Part shown: positions 24,543 to 32,354 of the stretch, piece after piece
Layout of the letters: each line of letters starts with the position of its first letter
How positions within the stretch are numbered: the stretch's first letter is position 1
Assembly (NCBI GenBank): GCA_902800585.1
Contig: CADCEW010000033.1
Span: forward strand, 1-40,586
Length of the DNA stretch: 40,586 bases
Origin: an uncultured Prevotellaceae bacterium
GTDB lineage: Bacteria > Bacteroidota > Bacteroidia > Bacteroidales > Bacteroidaceae
Reading direction: 5' to 3'
The notes under the pieces: model-generated
What the model was told of the DNA's origin: nothing
Seen by the model: the letters and a program-made list of their open reading frames with translations, nothing else
Databases searched by the model: none
Made by a program: the position numbers and the translations under genes

Positions 24543-26485
24543 TCCTTTATTATGAGTTCATTTCTTTTCATTCTCCGCATATAGTCCTGTAATATCGCCT
24601 TTAGGATTTTCAGATTTGGTAAGTTTATATCTTTCTTTCCCGCTAAGTTTTCTTTTTGTAATGGATCTTTCTTATAATTATATAGTCCAGTAACCTTCTG
24701 CCCATCAAATTGCAGGAAAAAATCACCCTTCACGAACTGATATATACCGTTATTATAATTTACTGCCCATGTATCTTCATCGTTCGCCACAGTCAAATCC
24801 TGACCGAAAGCGATATATGGTTTATTATATGCGACAAGGCTAAGCACTGTAGGCATTATATCTATCTGTTGTGCTATACCGTGACGGCGTTCTGGCTTTA
24901 CCGTCTCGCCTGTAGGGTCGAATATTATCAGCGGAACTGCATATAGCCCCATATCTGTGCCATAGAATTCTTTGTCGAAACCGTTAGTATGATCACACGT
25001 CAGCACGAAAATAGTGTTCTTATACCATGTCTGTTTGCTTGCCGTCTCAAAGAATTTTCTTATCGCCATGTCCGTATATCTTATACAGCGATGTATGGAG
25101 TTCTTTCCATCTTCTTTATATACGTTTTCATATTTCGCTGGCACATTAAATGGATGATGACTTGAAGCTGTGAATACTGCCGTCATAAAAGGCTCTTTCA
25201 TTTCTGACATCTGGAGAACATAGTATTGCAGGAAGGGTTCATCCCATATCGCCCAAGTTCCGTCAAAGTCATCATCGCCATTGAAACGTTTGTCTTCGTT
25301 ATATTCTGTTCTGCCGTAATATTTCCCGAAACCAGTGGTCTTGGCAAATGCCTCAAAACCCATACTGCCATTCTCAGCTCCATGGAAAAAGGATGTCTGA
25401 TAGCCAATCTTTCTCAGTTCTCCTGCAATGCCACTGACGTCATTCATCGAAGCAGGAGTTAGGAAGAAAGGCTCCAAGAACATCGGTATGCTTGAGAGTA
25501 TCGATGGCATGGCATCTATCGACTTCCTTCCGTTAGCAAAGCTCCTATCGAAAGTCAGCGATTTTGCCTCCAAAGACTTCACAAACGGTGCGAAACCCTC
25601 TTCAACATATTCCCTACCAAAACTTTCTACTATCAGAACTACCACATTCTTCTTATTCGGAACTAGTTTTTCATTACCTGCATGCAAGGCAGAATAATTA
25701 TCGTCTATCTCTGACGCCGCATAATCCAGTTCCTTAAATGATCGCTTACCCAATGTTTTAAACATTGAGAATGGTGTATTGAGTATCGCTGCCGCTTCCT
25801 TTGGGTGAGTAACATACTGGTTAGCATTACTTAATGTAATTGGTCTCACCGCACGTGTAAAACCTCCTCTCATCCCAGCTATTGTAAGGGGAATGAAAAG
25901 AGCAAATATAAGGAAGTTTATAATATAATATGCTCTGTAATCCTTGGCATTATTCAACACGCACTCACCCTTAAGCGTAACATAAAAACGCCATAGAAGG
26001 AATATCATCGTTATACCGAGTAGGAAGAGATACCAATGGTTTATTACCTCCTCTCCAATTATGTTGCTTAAATTCCCTTCGTTCTCAAACTCCTGCAGAA
26101 CGCTCATTGTGGTTCGCTTGCCAGTATATCGGAAATATACTGAATCGGCAAGATTCATCACTATCGCTATACCGTTTACAATAACAAACACCCATTTTGC
26201 CAATTGTTGCCATGTTCTAGTTTCTTTATAGTGCAGTGGTATCAGCATCAGTATTGCATACAATAGATTTGTATATAATATTGCGGATGTATCAAATCTA
26301 AGCGACCCCATCACTATGTCGGATAGCGAATTATCGAATAGTGAAGTTCCTATCGCACTCCAATTCTCCACCACATACTCAACCCTACATACGAAATACA
26401 TCACAAACACTATTGCGATGTTTATCACGAAGGATAAGGGGGTAAAAAAAATATTTCGCCTATTAGATCTTATCATAGCAAACAC
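24539..26485 (-). CDS. LTA-synthase-like periplasmic phosphotransferase
   Basis: 648 residues. Five transmembrane helices lie in the first 210 residues, followed by an alkaline-phosphatase-superfamily domain in the periplasm. Metal and catalytic segments are IVESFGREY (Glu 287), ANGRKSIDAMPSIL (Ser 322 at the nucleophile place, where LtaS has Thr), GDDDFDGTWAIWDE, FTASSHHPF and LTCDHTNGFD. Relatives move glycerol-phosphate or phosphoethanolamine from a phospholipid onto a glycan or lipid. Here the likely acceptor is the LOS/surface glycan made by this cluster. The chosen ATG at 26485 has another at 26476, and either keeps the first helix. It starts 53 bases after the GT2 gene and overlaps the DUF6492 start by four. 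Composition is clearly AT-rich. Confidence 0.85.
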   Translation of the reverse strand: MFAMIRSNRRNIFFTPLSFVINIAIVFVMYFVCRVEYVVENWSAIGTSLFDNSLSDIVMGSLRFDTSAILYTNLLYAILMLIPLHYKETRTWQQLAKWVFVIVNGIAIVMNLADSVYFRYTGKRTTMSVLQEFENEGNLSNIIGEEVINHWYLFLLGITMIFLLWRFYVTLKGECVLNNAKDYRAYYIINFLIFALFIPLTIAGMRGGFTRAVRPITLSNANQYVTHPKEAAAILNTPFSMFKTLGKRSFKELDYAASEIDDNYSALHAGNEKLVPNKKNVVVLIVESFGREYVEEGFAPFVKSLEAKSLTFDRSFANGRKSIDAMPSILSSIPMFLEPFFLTPASMNDVSGIAGELRKIGYQTSFFHGAENGSMGFEAFAKTTGFGKYYGRTEYNEDKRFNGDDDFDGTWAIWDEPFLQYYVLQMSEMKEPFMTAVFTASSHHPFNVPAKYENVYKEDGKNSIHRCIRYTDMAIRKFFETASKQTWYKNTIFVLTCDHTNGFDKEFYGTDMGLYAVPLIIFDPTGETVKPERRHGIAQQIDIMPTVLSLVAYNKPYIAFGQDLTVANDEDTWAVNYNNGIYQFVKGDFFLQFDGQKVTGLYNYKKDPLQKENLAGKKDINLPNLKILKAILQDYMRRMKRNELIIKE

Positions 26486-26538
26486 TTGCTATTATTGCTA
26501 TTGTACAATATATAATTCAGTTCTCTCCTCATATACCC

Positions 26539-27285
26539 TTACTTTCCCCTTAATTTGCTGAAAATATAGGTAAACCACAGTCTCGGCAGGAGCCTTGCCT
26601 GTTCCAGAAGCGTATCAGTCTCACGGATGACGAGGATATTATCATACAGACCTGAAGAACGACAGGTGTTGGAGACACCTAAAGTGTCGAAGTTTGCGAT
26701 GGGAAAGGGTAACTGACAGAACCGCTTCCCACTCAAGTAAAGTTGTTTTAACTGCTTAAAGTCGGCAGACATTCGATGGTTGGTGTCGAAGGGAAATTCC
26801 TTTAGACAGGCTGTCCTGATAAACGCACTCTGATGACAGAAAAACATACGATGAGAATTATGTGGAGGCTCTGCTTTCTTTACTGTCTCACCTTTAATTA
26901 CATCACCGTAGATAATATCAGCCTCCAAATCTAGAATCCCAGGAGCTCCTAGGCACTCCTGGAGAGACTGTCCAAACACCCGCTGGAGAACGTCTGAGGC
27001 AGCAAAGGTGTCACCAGCATTCATGAAGATTACCCATTCTCCTCTAGCCATTCGTACACCCTTGTTCATCGCATCATAGATTCCCTGATCCGGTTCTGAC
27101 ACCCATTGTGTGATACTGACTTCATGAGCTTTAATAATCTCCAGTGTTTCATCTGTAGAAGCTCCATCGATGACTAGGAATTCTTTCTTCTTCCAATTCT
27201 GACTTTCAACACTATGGATGGTCATTTCCAGTCCTCGGGCATTGTTTCGGCAGACGGTAATGATGGTAACGGGTATCTCGTTCAT
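26539..27285 (-). CDS. Glycosyltransferase, GT2 family (WcaA-like)
   Basis: 248 residues, a GT-A domain. It shows VTIITVCRNNARGLEMTIHS, the IDGASTDETLEII motif, the EPDQGIYDAMNKG signature common to WcaA/EpsE-like enzymes, and NAGDTF in place of DxD (near residue 90). It then has FFCHQSAFI and FDTNHRMSADF. It should transfer a sugar from a nucleotide donor onto a glycan intermediate in the cytoplasm. It is the first full-size gene of the minus-strand operon. A -7 box lies 105 bases upstream, with a short ORF between. The ATG overlaps the stop of that ORF (ATGA). Confidence 0.85.
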   Translation of the reverse strand: MNEIPVTIITVCRNNARGLEMTIHSVESQNWKKKEFLVIDGASTDETLEIIKAHEVSITQWVSEPDQGIYDAMNKGVRMARGEWVIFMNAGDTFAASDVLQRVFGQSLQECLGAPGILDLEADIIYGDVIKGETVKKAEPPHNSHRMFFCHQSAFIRTACLKEFPFDTNHRMSADFKQLKQLYLSGKRFCQLPFPIANFDTLGVSNTCRSSGLYDNILVIRETDTLLEQARLLPRLWFTYIFSKLRGK

Positions 27286-27386
27286 ATACTATCGATATTG
27301 GAATTTATGGGGATAGTCGTTGTCATAGCACAACATAGCACTTGCAGCAATCGCAACAGACTGTCGGCATATTTTTTCTTGTTCAT
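27282..27386 (-). CDS. Possible 34-residue leader ORF coupled to the GT2 gene
   Basis: ATG at 27386-27384 opens 34 codons (start MNKKKYADSLLRLLQVLCCA) and ends in TGA overlapping the GT2 ATG as ATGA. The -7 box at 27398-27391 ends four bases before this ATG. The basic start and hydrophobic middle might be a tiny membrane peptide, or the tract may be only the 5' leader of the operon. No family is recognised. Confidence 0.3.
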   Translation of the reverse strand: MNKKKYADSLLRLLQVLCCAMTTTIPINSNIDSI

Positions 27387-27390
27387 GTTG

Positions 27391-27398
27391 CAAAGTTA
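27391..27398 (-). promoter_or_regulatory. -7 box of the minus-strand glycan operon
   Basis: Minus-strand TAACTTTG (27398-27391) is an exact consensus. A clear -33 TTG was not found; an A/T-run and TATACC lie there. It is the only good box between 27285 and the divergent acyltransferase promoter. Confidence 0.55.
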
Positions 27399-27456
27399 AA
27401 AAAAAAATCTAATATACCATGGGATTACTAGAAATTTGTGTGGAGGCTGCAATTTT

Positions 27457-27477
27457 TTCACTCTTCACTCTTCACTT
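27457..27477. repeat. 7-bp tandem repeat (TTCACTC), three units, upstream of the acyltransferase gene
   Basis: TTCACTC at 27457 and 27464 and TTCACTT at 27471, followed by a T-tract and TATCTTTG. The heptad and its T-tract match the reverse complement of the repeat at 8081-8108, and it sits at the same place relative to a -7 box. Confidence 0.8.
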
Positions 27478-27491
27478 TTTTTCTTTTTTTG

Positions 27492-27499
27492 TATCTTTG
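27492..27499 (+). promoter_or_regulatory. -7 box of the acyltransferase gene
   Basis: TATCTTTG at 27492-27499 is an exact match, 19 bases before the ATG at 27519. The -33 region falls in the heptad repeat and has no TTG. Confidence 0.65.
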
Positions 27500-27518
27500 T
27501 GGACAAAATTAGAAAGTA

Positions 27519-28451
27519 ATGAAATTACTGTACGTCCTCTTATTCTCCATCTGGTACCTGCTATCTCTCCTTCCCATGCGAGTACTCTACGTCATTTCCG
27601 GCGGTCTCTATCTATTACTCTACCGAATAGTAGGCTACCGTCGGAAGGTGGTAAAAAAGAATCTGACAGGATCATTCCCAGAGAAATCGGAAGAAAAACT
27701 AAGGAAAATAGAGCAAGGTTTCTACCATTTCTTTTGTGACTACCTAGTAGAGACTGTGAAACTGATGACCATCAGTCAAGAGGAAATGAAAAGACGCATT
27801 AAATTTAGGGGTGCGGAGTTGATTGATGAAATTATAGGAAGTGGACAGTCTGTTACACTGTATGTTGGACATTACTGCAATTGGGAATGGGCATCGTCCA
27901 TCCCGCTGTGGATCAATCCATCTACGTGGGGTGGACAGGTATATCATCCTTTGGAGAACAAAGTTTTCGACAAACTCTTCCTCACTATTCGTGAAAGGAT
28001 GGGTGCTCATTGTATAGCCATGCAAGATACACTCCGTGAGGTAATGAAACACAAGTGTGAGAACCAACCAATCGTCATGGGATATATCTCTGATCAAAAG
28101 CCTCTTTGGGTGAATATCCATCACTGGGTGAATTTCCTACATCATGACACGCCAGTACTAACGGGAACAGAGCGTATTGCGCGCAAAATGAATCATGCAG
28201 TGCTGTATGTTGATATTCAGCGTGTTCGTCGGGGTTATTATGAGGCTGAATTTAAGTGTATTACCCGTGAGCCTCAGAAGTTGAAGGAATATGAATTAAC
28301 GGATATTTATTTCGAGATGTTGGAGAAGAGCATCAGACGTGCCCCTGAGTTCTGGCTTTGGAGCCATAACAGGTGGAGTCGCACCCGCGAGGAGTTCAAC
28401 CACGACTTTGAAATCATTAACGGCAAGGTCGTACATCGAAAGCAGCCATAA
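27519..28451 (+). CDS. LpxL/HtrB-like lipid acyltransferase
   Basis: 310 residues. An N-terminal hydrophobic anchor (MKLLYVLLFSIWYLLSLLPM) is followed by a basic stretch and the acyltransferase core with the HX4E motif GHYCNWEWAS (His 118, Glu 123). Further family segments are GQVYHPLENKVFDKLF, MGYISDQKPL, DTPVLTGTERIARKM and the end FWLWSHNRWSR. LpxL-type enzymes add a secondary acyl chain to lipid A or to other envelope lipids on the inner face of the inner membrane. In Bacteroidota, close relatives also acylate amino-acid lipids, so the acceptor is open. It is flanked by LtaS-like genes on both sides but has its own heptad-type promoter. Confidence 0.85.
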   Translation: MKLLYVLLFSIWYLLSLLPMRVLYVISGGLYLLLYRIVGYRRKVVKKNLTGSFPEKSEEKLRKIEQGFYHFFCDYLVETVKLMTISQEEMKRRIKFRGAELIDEIIGSGQSVTLYVGHYCNWEWASSIPLWINPSTWGGQVYHPLENKVFDKLFLTIRERMGAHCIAMQDTLREVMKHKCENQPIVMGYISDQKPLWVNIHHWVNFLHHDTPVLTGTERIARKMNHAVLYVDIQRVRRGYYEAEFKCITREPQKLKEYELTDIYFEMLEKSIRRAPEFWLWSHNRWSRTREEFNHDFEIINGKVVHRKQP

Positions 28452-28545
28452 AAGACTTCCCCCAATAAACGAGGCAATAGATATGGACAGACGAGGAGTA
28501 TGATGTCGCCTTTCAGGGAGGAAGTGTCGTTCAAACGATCTCTCA

Positions 28546-28633
28546 GTTATAGCCGTATACGTTTTTGCCTATAGGTGCACGATTGTGCAGCTGTAGGTGA
28601 AAGATTGTTTACCTACGGCTGAAAGCTCAAGCA
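28546..28633. repeat. 22-bp tandem array with alternative hairpins in a convergent gap
   Basis: The 258-base gap between two convergent genes (28452-28709) holds four 22-base units beginning at 28546, 28568, 28590 and 28612. Units two to four share CCTATAGGTG-like starts and GA(T/A)TG(T/C)-like middles. A weaker copy may precede at 28524. Hairpin 1: CCTATAG (28568-28574) with CTGTAGG (28591-28597), plus TGCAC/GTGCA inside. Hairpin 2: AGCTGTAGGT (28589-28598) with ACCTACGGCT (28611-28620). The two share 28589-28597 and exclude each other. Nothing else is seen in the gap. Confidence 0.75.
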
Positions 28634-28709
28634 TTGTATTCTTTATCCGTACAATAGACTACTATGTCGATGATATGATACTATGTCTTTTCCTGATGTG
28701 ATTGACAGT

Positions 28710-30521
28710 TTATCGTTGGTCCAAGTCTTTGGAAGCAGCCTGTAGGATAGCTCTACCCCATAATAACAACTGGGGATTCTTCTTGCCTTGTTCGATGATG
28801 ACTCTGTCGCTGATAAAATCATAGTTGACGAAAGAGACACTATCGGTCATGGTAAAACCATCATCATAGGTGTGGATAGCGACGGGCTTTGTATAGGTCT
28901 TACTCAGCACGTCACGACTGAAAGTATAGGTGTCATGGTTGATGCCTAATTGTCCTAACAGCGTAGCAGGTAGATCTGTCTGGTTACAAATCTGCTCTAT
29001 GCGTTTTGGAGCTTTGACGGCTCCGCCTACCCATATCATCGGGATATGGTTCAATAGAGGGTTAGACTCGTCAAGCCCATTATATACAATACCATGGTCT
29101 GGCAGCATCACTACCAAGGTATGATCCCAAGCGTCGCTCTTTCGCAGTCTCTCTATGAAGTTGCCTACACATTGGTCGAGGTAATAGAATGCATTGAGAA
29201 CTTCATCATCAAAATGATGAATGGGCACATCCCAGGGAGAATGACTACTCAAGGTGGAATAGCCTATCAGATAAGGCTGTGACATGGTGGTGGTCAACTG
29301 ATAGAGAGTCTCAAAGGTAATATCATCACGAACACCCCATTTGGCAGTTTCCTGCTCGTCTTTCGTATAGTCATTTTTCCATGTCAAAGCAGCAAAGCCG
29401 CCAGAAACAAGATAACTCCTCATATTAGTGAAGTTGATATCACCACCGTAGAGATAATGGGTTGTATAACCACGCTCGTCTTGCAACGTACGAGCTATAT
29501 TAGGAAGGGTGCGTGACTTTGATGGAATCTTCATTACCGAAATGGTTGGGAAAGACGGATAGCCACTCAAAGTGCAGACCATTCCACGATCTGTACGCCA
29601 TGAGTTGGCATAACAATTAGTGAAATAGATGCCTTCTCTCGCAAGACGGTTGAGGTTGGGGGTAATATCTGTCCGCCCACTAATCTCTGTAAACTGTCCT
29701 CCGCAACTTTCCAAGAGAATCACGATAATATTAGGTGTCTGAGTGGCCAGCAATGTATCAGAGCCAATACTCTGGGTATGGTATAGCTCACTGACTATAT
29801 GCTGGCATTCATCGTCATCCATAAAGCGATAGGAAACGTTATTGCTTGCTGTCTTCTCAAAAGAAGCAATAAAAGAGAATACTGGATTGACGGCCGAATG
29901 GTTCAAAAACTGATTCTGTGAGAAATACACCTGCCCGATATTCGTCGTCGACTCGTCCAACCCGCCTCTAATACCAATGATTATCAATGGTATGAAAAGT
30001 ATAGCAACAAGGGTAGCTATCAGCTTTTGGCTTTGAGCTGTTTGCTTTTGGCTTTGAGTAGTGAGTTTGTCGTATATCCAATAAAAAAGAGTTGCGATGA
30101 CGAGGACACATATGATACGGAAGAGGATATAGACCATGCTGACGCTTGCCATGGCTTCTGTAGGTGTTTCCAGATATTGCAGGCATGAGGCATCCAACTT
30201 AAACAGCCAGAACTCATAAAGACTGGTGTCTGTCACAAAAGCCAGAGAGAGGATAATAGCAATAATGATATAATAGCCCCTGAATATCCAACGAGACAGA
30301 TTTATCCACAATGAGAGGATAGTCAACAGAAAAGGAATGATAAGTATATAAAGGGAGGTACTCAAGTCCAATGACAATCCATGTCCCAACACTTGCAACA
30401 TATCCGTAAAGGTAAAGTCATGCCCGCCATGATGATAGAGCATAAACCCTATCTTGGCAACCAAAAAGAACAACAGAGTTGCCACATAGAACTTCACCAA
30501 ATATAGTACACGCTCTTTCAA
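28710..30521 (-). CDS. LTA-synthase-like periplasmic phosphotransferase (second copy)
   Basis: 603 residues. Five N-terminal transmembrane helices (to about 190), then the alkaline-phosphatase-superfamily catalytic domain. Metal and nucleophile segments are IVILLESCGGQF (Glu 271), NSWRTDRGMVCTLSGYP (Thr 310 as nucleophile), YSTLSSHSPWDVP and VVMLPDHGIVYNG. It differs from the 24539 protein in having Thr rather than Ser at the nucleophile, and the two are not close copies. It likely transfers phosphoglycerol or phosphoethanolamine to a surface lipid or glycan. The loop between helices four and five (about 150-167, TTQSQKQTAQSQK) is encoded by a 7-bp DNA repeat. It follows the ABC exporter gene by three bases, so they are one operon. 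Confidence 0.86.
   Translation of the reverse strand: MKERVLYLVKFYVATLLFFLVAKIGFMLYHHGGHDFTFTDMLQVLGHGLSLDLSTSLYILIIPFLLTILSLWINLSRWIFRGYYIIIAIILSLAFVTDTSLYEFWLFKLDASCLQYLETPTEAMASVSMVYILFRIICVLVIATLFYWIYDKLTTQSQKQTAQSQKLIATLVAILFIPLIIIGIRGGLDESTTNIGQVYFSQNQFLNHSAVNPVFSFIASFEKTASNNVSYRFMDDDECQHIVSELYHTQSIGSDTLLATQTPNIIVILLESCGGQFTEISGRTDITPNLNRLAREGIYFTNCYANSWRTDRGMVCTLSGYPSFPTISVMKIPSKSRTLPNIARTLQDERGYTTHYLYGGDINFTNMRSYLVSGGFAALTWKNDYTKDEQETAKWGVRDDITFETLYQLTTTMSQPYLIGYSTLSSHSPWDVPIHHFDDEVLNAFYYLDQCVGNFIERLRKSDAWDHTLVVMLPDHGIVYNGLDESNPLLNHIPMIWVGGAVKAPKRIEQICNQTDLPATLLGQLGINHDTYTFSRDVLSKTYTKPVAIHTYDDGFTMTDSVSFVNYDFISDRVIIEQGKKNPQLLLWGRAILQAASKDLDQR
30023..30071. repeat. 7-bp-period repeat inside the LTA-synthase-like gene
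   Basis: From 30023 the bases divide into heptads GCTTTTG, GCTTTGA, GCTGTTT, GCTTTTG, GCTTTGA, GTAGTGA, GTTTGTC, with a 21-base higher order (units one to two repeat as four to five). It encodes the Gln/Lys-rich loop near residues 150-167. Confidence 0.7.
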
Positions 30522-30524
30522 TGC

Positions 30525-32354
30525 TTAAAGGGTTTGCATGTCATTCAACTTCTTGTAATAGCCATCGATGCTTAGTAACTCATCATGAGTTCCACGCTCC
30601 ACAATTTGTCCTTCATGCAGTACACAAATCTCATCCGCATTTTTAATAGTAGAAAGACGGTGCGCAATAGCAACAGTAGTACGTGTCTTCATCAGTCGCT
30701 CCAACGCATCCTGAACCAAGCGCTCACTCTCTGTGTCAAGAGCAGAAGTTGCCTCATCAAGAATCAGAATCGGCGGATTCTTTAGGATGGCACGGGCAAT
30801 AGAAATGCGCTGACGCTGACCACCAGAAAGACGACCGCCACGGTCTCCGATATTGGTATCAAACTGCTGTTCGCTCTGCATAATGAAGTCGTAAGCATTG
30901 GCTATTCTGGCTGCCTCGGCTATCTGCTCTTCAGTGGCATTATCGACACCAAACGAAATATTGTTTCGGAAAGAATCATTGAAAAGAATAGCCTCTTGAT
31001 TGACATTGCCAATGAGTTGGCGTAAGTCATGGATGCCCAGATCCTTGACATTAATGTTGTCAATAAGGACCTCACCTTCCTGGACATCATAATAACGAGG
31101 AATAAGATCTACCATTGTCGACTTTCCTGAACCTGACTGTCCCACAATAGCAATAGTTTTACCCTTTGGGATAATCAAATTAATATGACGGAGTATCCAT
31201 GCTTCACCATAACGGAAGGAAACATCACGGAACTCTATCTGATGCTCAAAGGAAGCGATATGTTTGGGGTTTGCCACCTCCTTAATGGTATTCTCTGCCA
31301 TTAATATTTTGTCGATACGTTCCATCGAAGCCAGTCCCTTAGGTATATTATAACCCACTTTTGACACTTCTTTCAACGGATTAATAATGGAATAGAGTAT
31401 CACCATATAATAAATAAAGGTGGGACCAGACAATGATTGGTTGTTTAATACCAAGACCCCACCAAACCACAGAACAATAACTATCATACATGTTCCTAAA
31501 AACTCACTCAACGGATGTCCGATGTTCTGTCGGATATTCACTCGCATGATATTGCTCCGATAAGTCGTATTGATATTATTGAACTTTTCACGCATCTTTT
31601 CCTCTGCACAGAAAGCCTTGATGATGCGAAGTCCGCCTAATGTCTCGTCCACTACACTCATCGTGTCACTCCATAACGACTGCGCCTTGATACTCTGTGC
31701 CTTCAACTTACGACCTATCCAACCCATGAACCAACCGATGAGAGGAATGATAACCACAGAAAATAAAGTCAATTGCCATGAGATAATAATAAGCGTCGTG
31801 AAATAAGAAATAATGAGAATAGGATTTTTGAACATCAGGTCTAATGAAGACATGATACTCACCTCCACCTCCTGTACATCACCTGTCATACGGGCAATAA
31901 TATCACCCTTACGCTCTTCTGTGAAGAAGCCCAGAGGAAGACCGACAATCTTCTGATAGAGCTGGTTGCGCATATCACGCACCACACCTGTCCTGATAGG
32001 TACCACACTTGAGGAGGCTAGGAAATAAGTTGCCGTCTTTAACAAAGTGGCAATAATCAGGAATAGACCTATGAAAAGCAGTGTTGTAGTAGAACCCACC
32101 TCATTGATATAAAGATTGATGTAATAGTAGATGTTATTAATGGCAACATCCTTGAAACTACCATCACTCCATTCCATCAAAGTCTTAACCTCCACATTAT
32201 CGCCTGTCTTGAAAAGTATCTGCAAAATAGGGATAATTGCTGCAAACGAAAAAATATTCAGCAATGCCGACAGAATATTAAAGAGTATCGACAATACAAC
32301 ATATTTCTTATAAGGCATCACAAAACGCCTCAACACTTGCATAAAATCTTTCAT
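30525..32354 (-). CDS. ABC exporter, fused permease and ATPase (MsbA-like)
   Basis: 609 residues. Six transmembrane helices lie in the first 330 residues. The nucleotide-binding domain has Walker A GQSGSGKST at 405-413, signature LSGGQRQRISIARAIL, Walker B ILILDEATSALD, and a switch His in VAIAHRLSTIKNADE. This is the half-transporter form of MsbA-type lipid flippases, which move lipid A-core or other lipids across the inner membrane as homodimers. Other type I exporters (drug or peptide) have the same layout, but the neighbours, an LtaS-like enzyme three bases downstream and the LpxL-like acyltransferase beyond, favour a lipid substrate. Its ATG overlaps the miaB stop by four bases (ATGA). 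Confidence 0.87.
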   Translation of the reverse strand: MKDFMQVLRRFVMPYKKYVVLSILFNILSALLNIFSFAAIIPILQILFKTGDNVEVKTLMEWSDGSFKDVAINNIYYYINLYINEVGSTTTLLFIGLFLIIATLLKTATYFLASSSVVPIRTGVVRDMRNQLYQKIVGLPLGFFTEERKGDIIARMTGDVQEVEVSIMSSLDLMFKNPILIISYFTTLIIISWQLTLFSVVIIPLIGWFMGWIGRKLKAQSIKAQSLWSDTMSVVDETLGGLRIIKAFCAEEKMREKFNNINTTYRSNIMRVNIRQNIGHPLSEFLGTCMIVIVLWFGGVLVLNNQSLSGPTFIYYMVILYSIINPLKEVSKVGYNIPKGLASMERIDKILMAENTIKEVANPKHIASFEHQIEFRDVSFRYGEAWILRHINLIIPKGKTIAIVGQSGSGKSTMVDLIPRYYDVQEGEVLIDNINVKDLGIHDLRQLIGNVNQEAILFNDSFRNNISFGVDNATEEQIAEAARIANAYDFIMQSEQQFDTNIGDRGGRLSGGQRQRISIARAILKNPPILILDEATSALDTESERLVQDALERLMKTRTTVAIAHRLSTIKNADEICVLHEGQIVERGTHDELLSIDGYYKKLNDMQTL

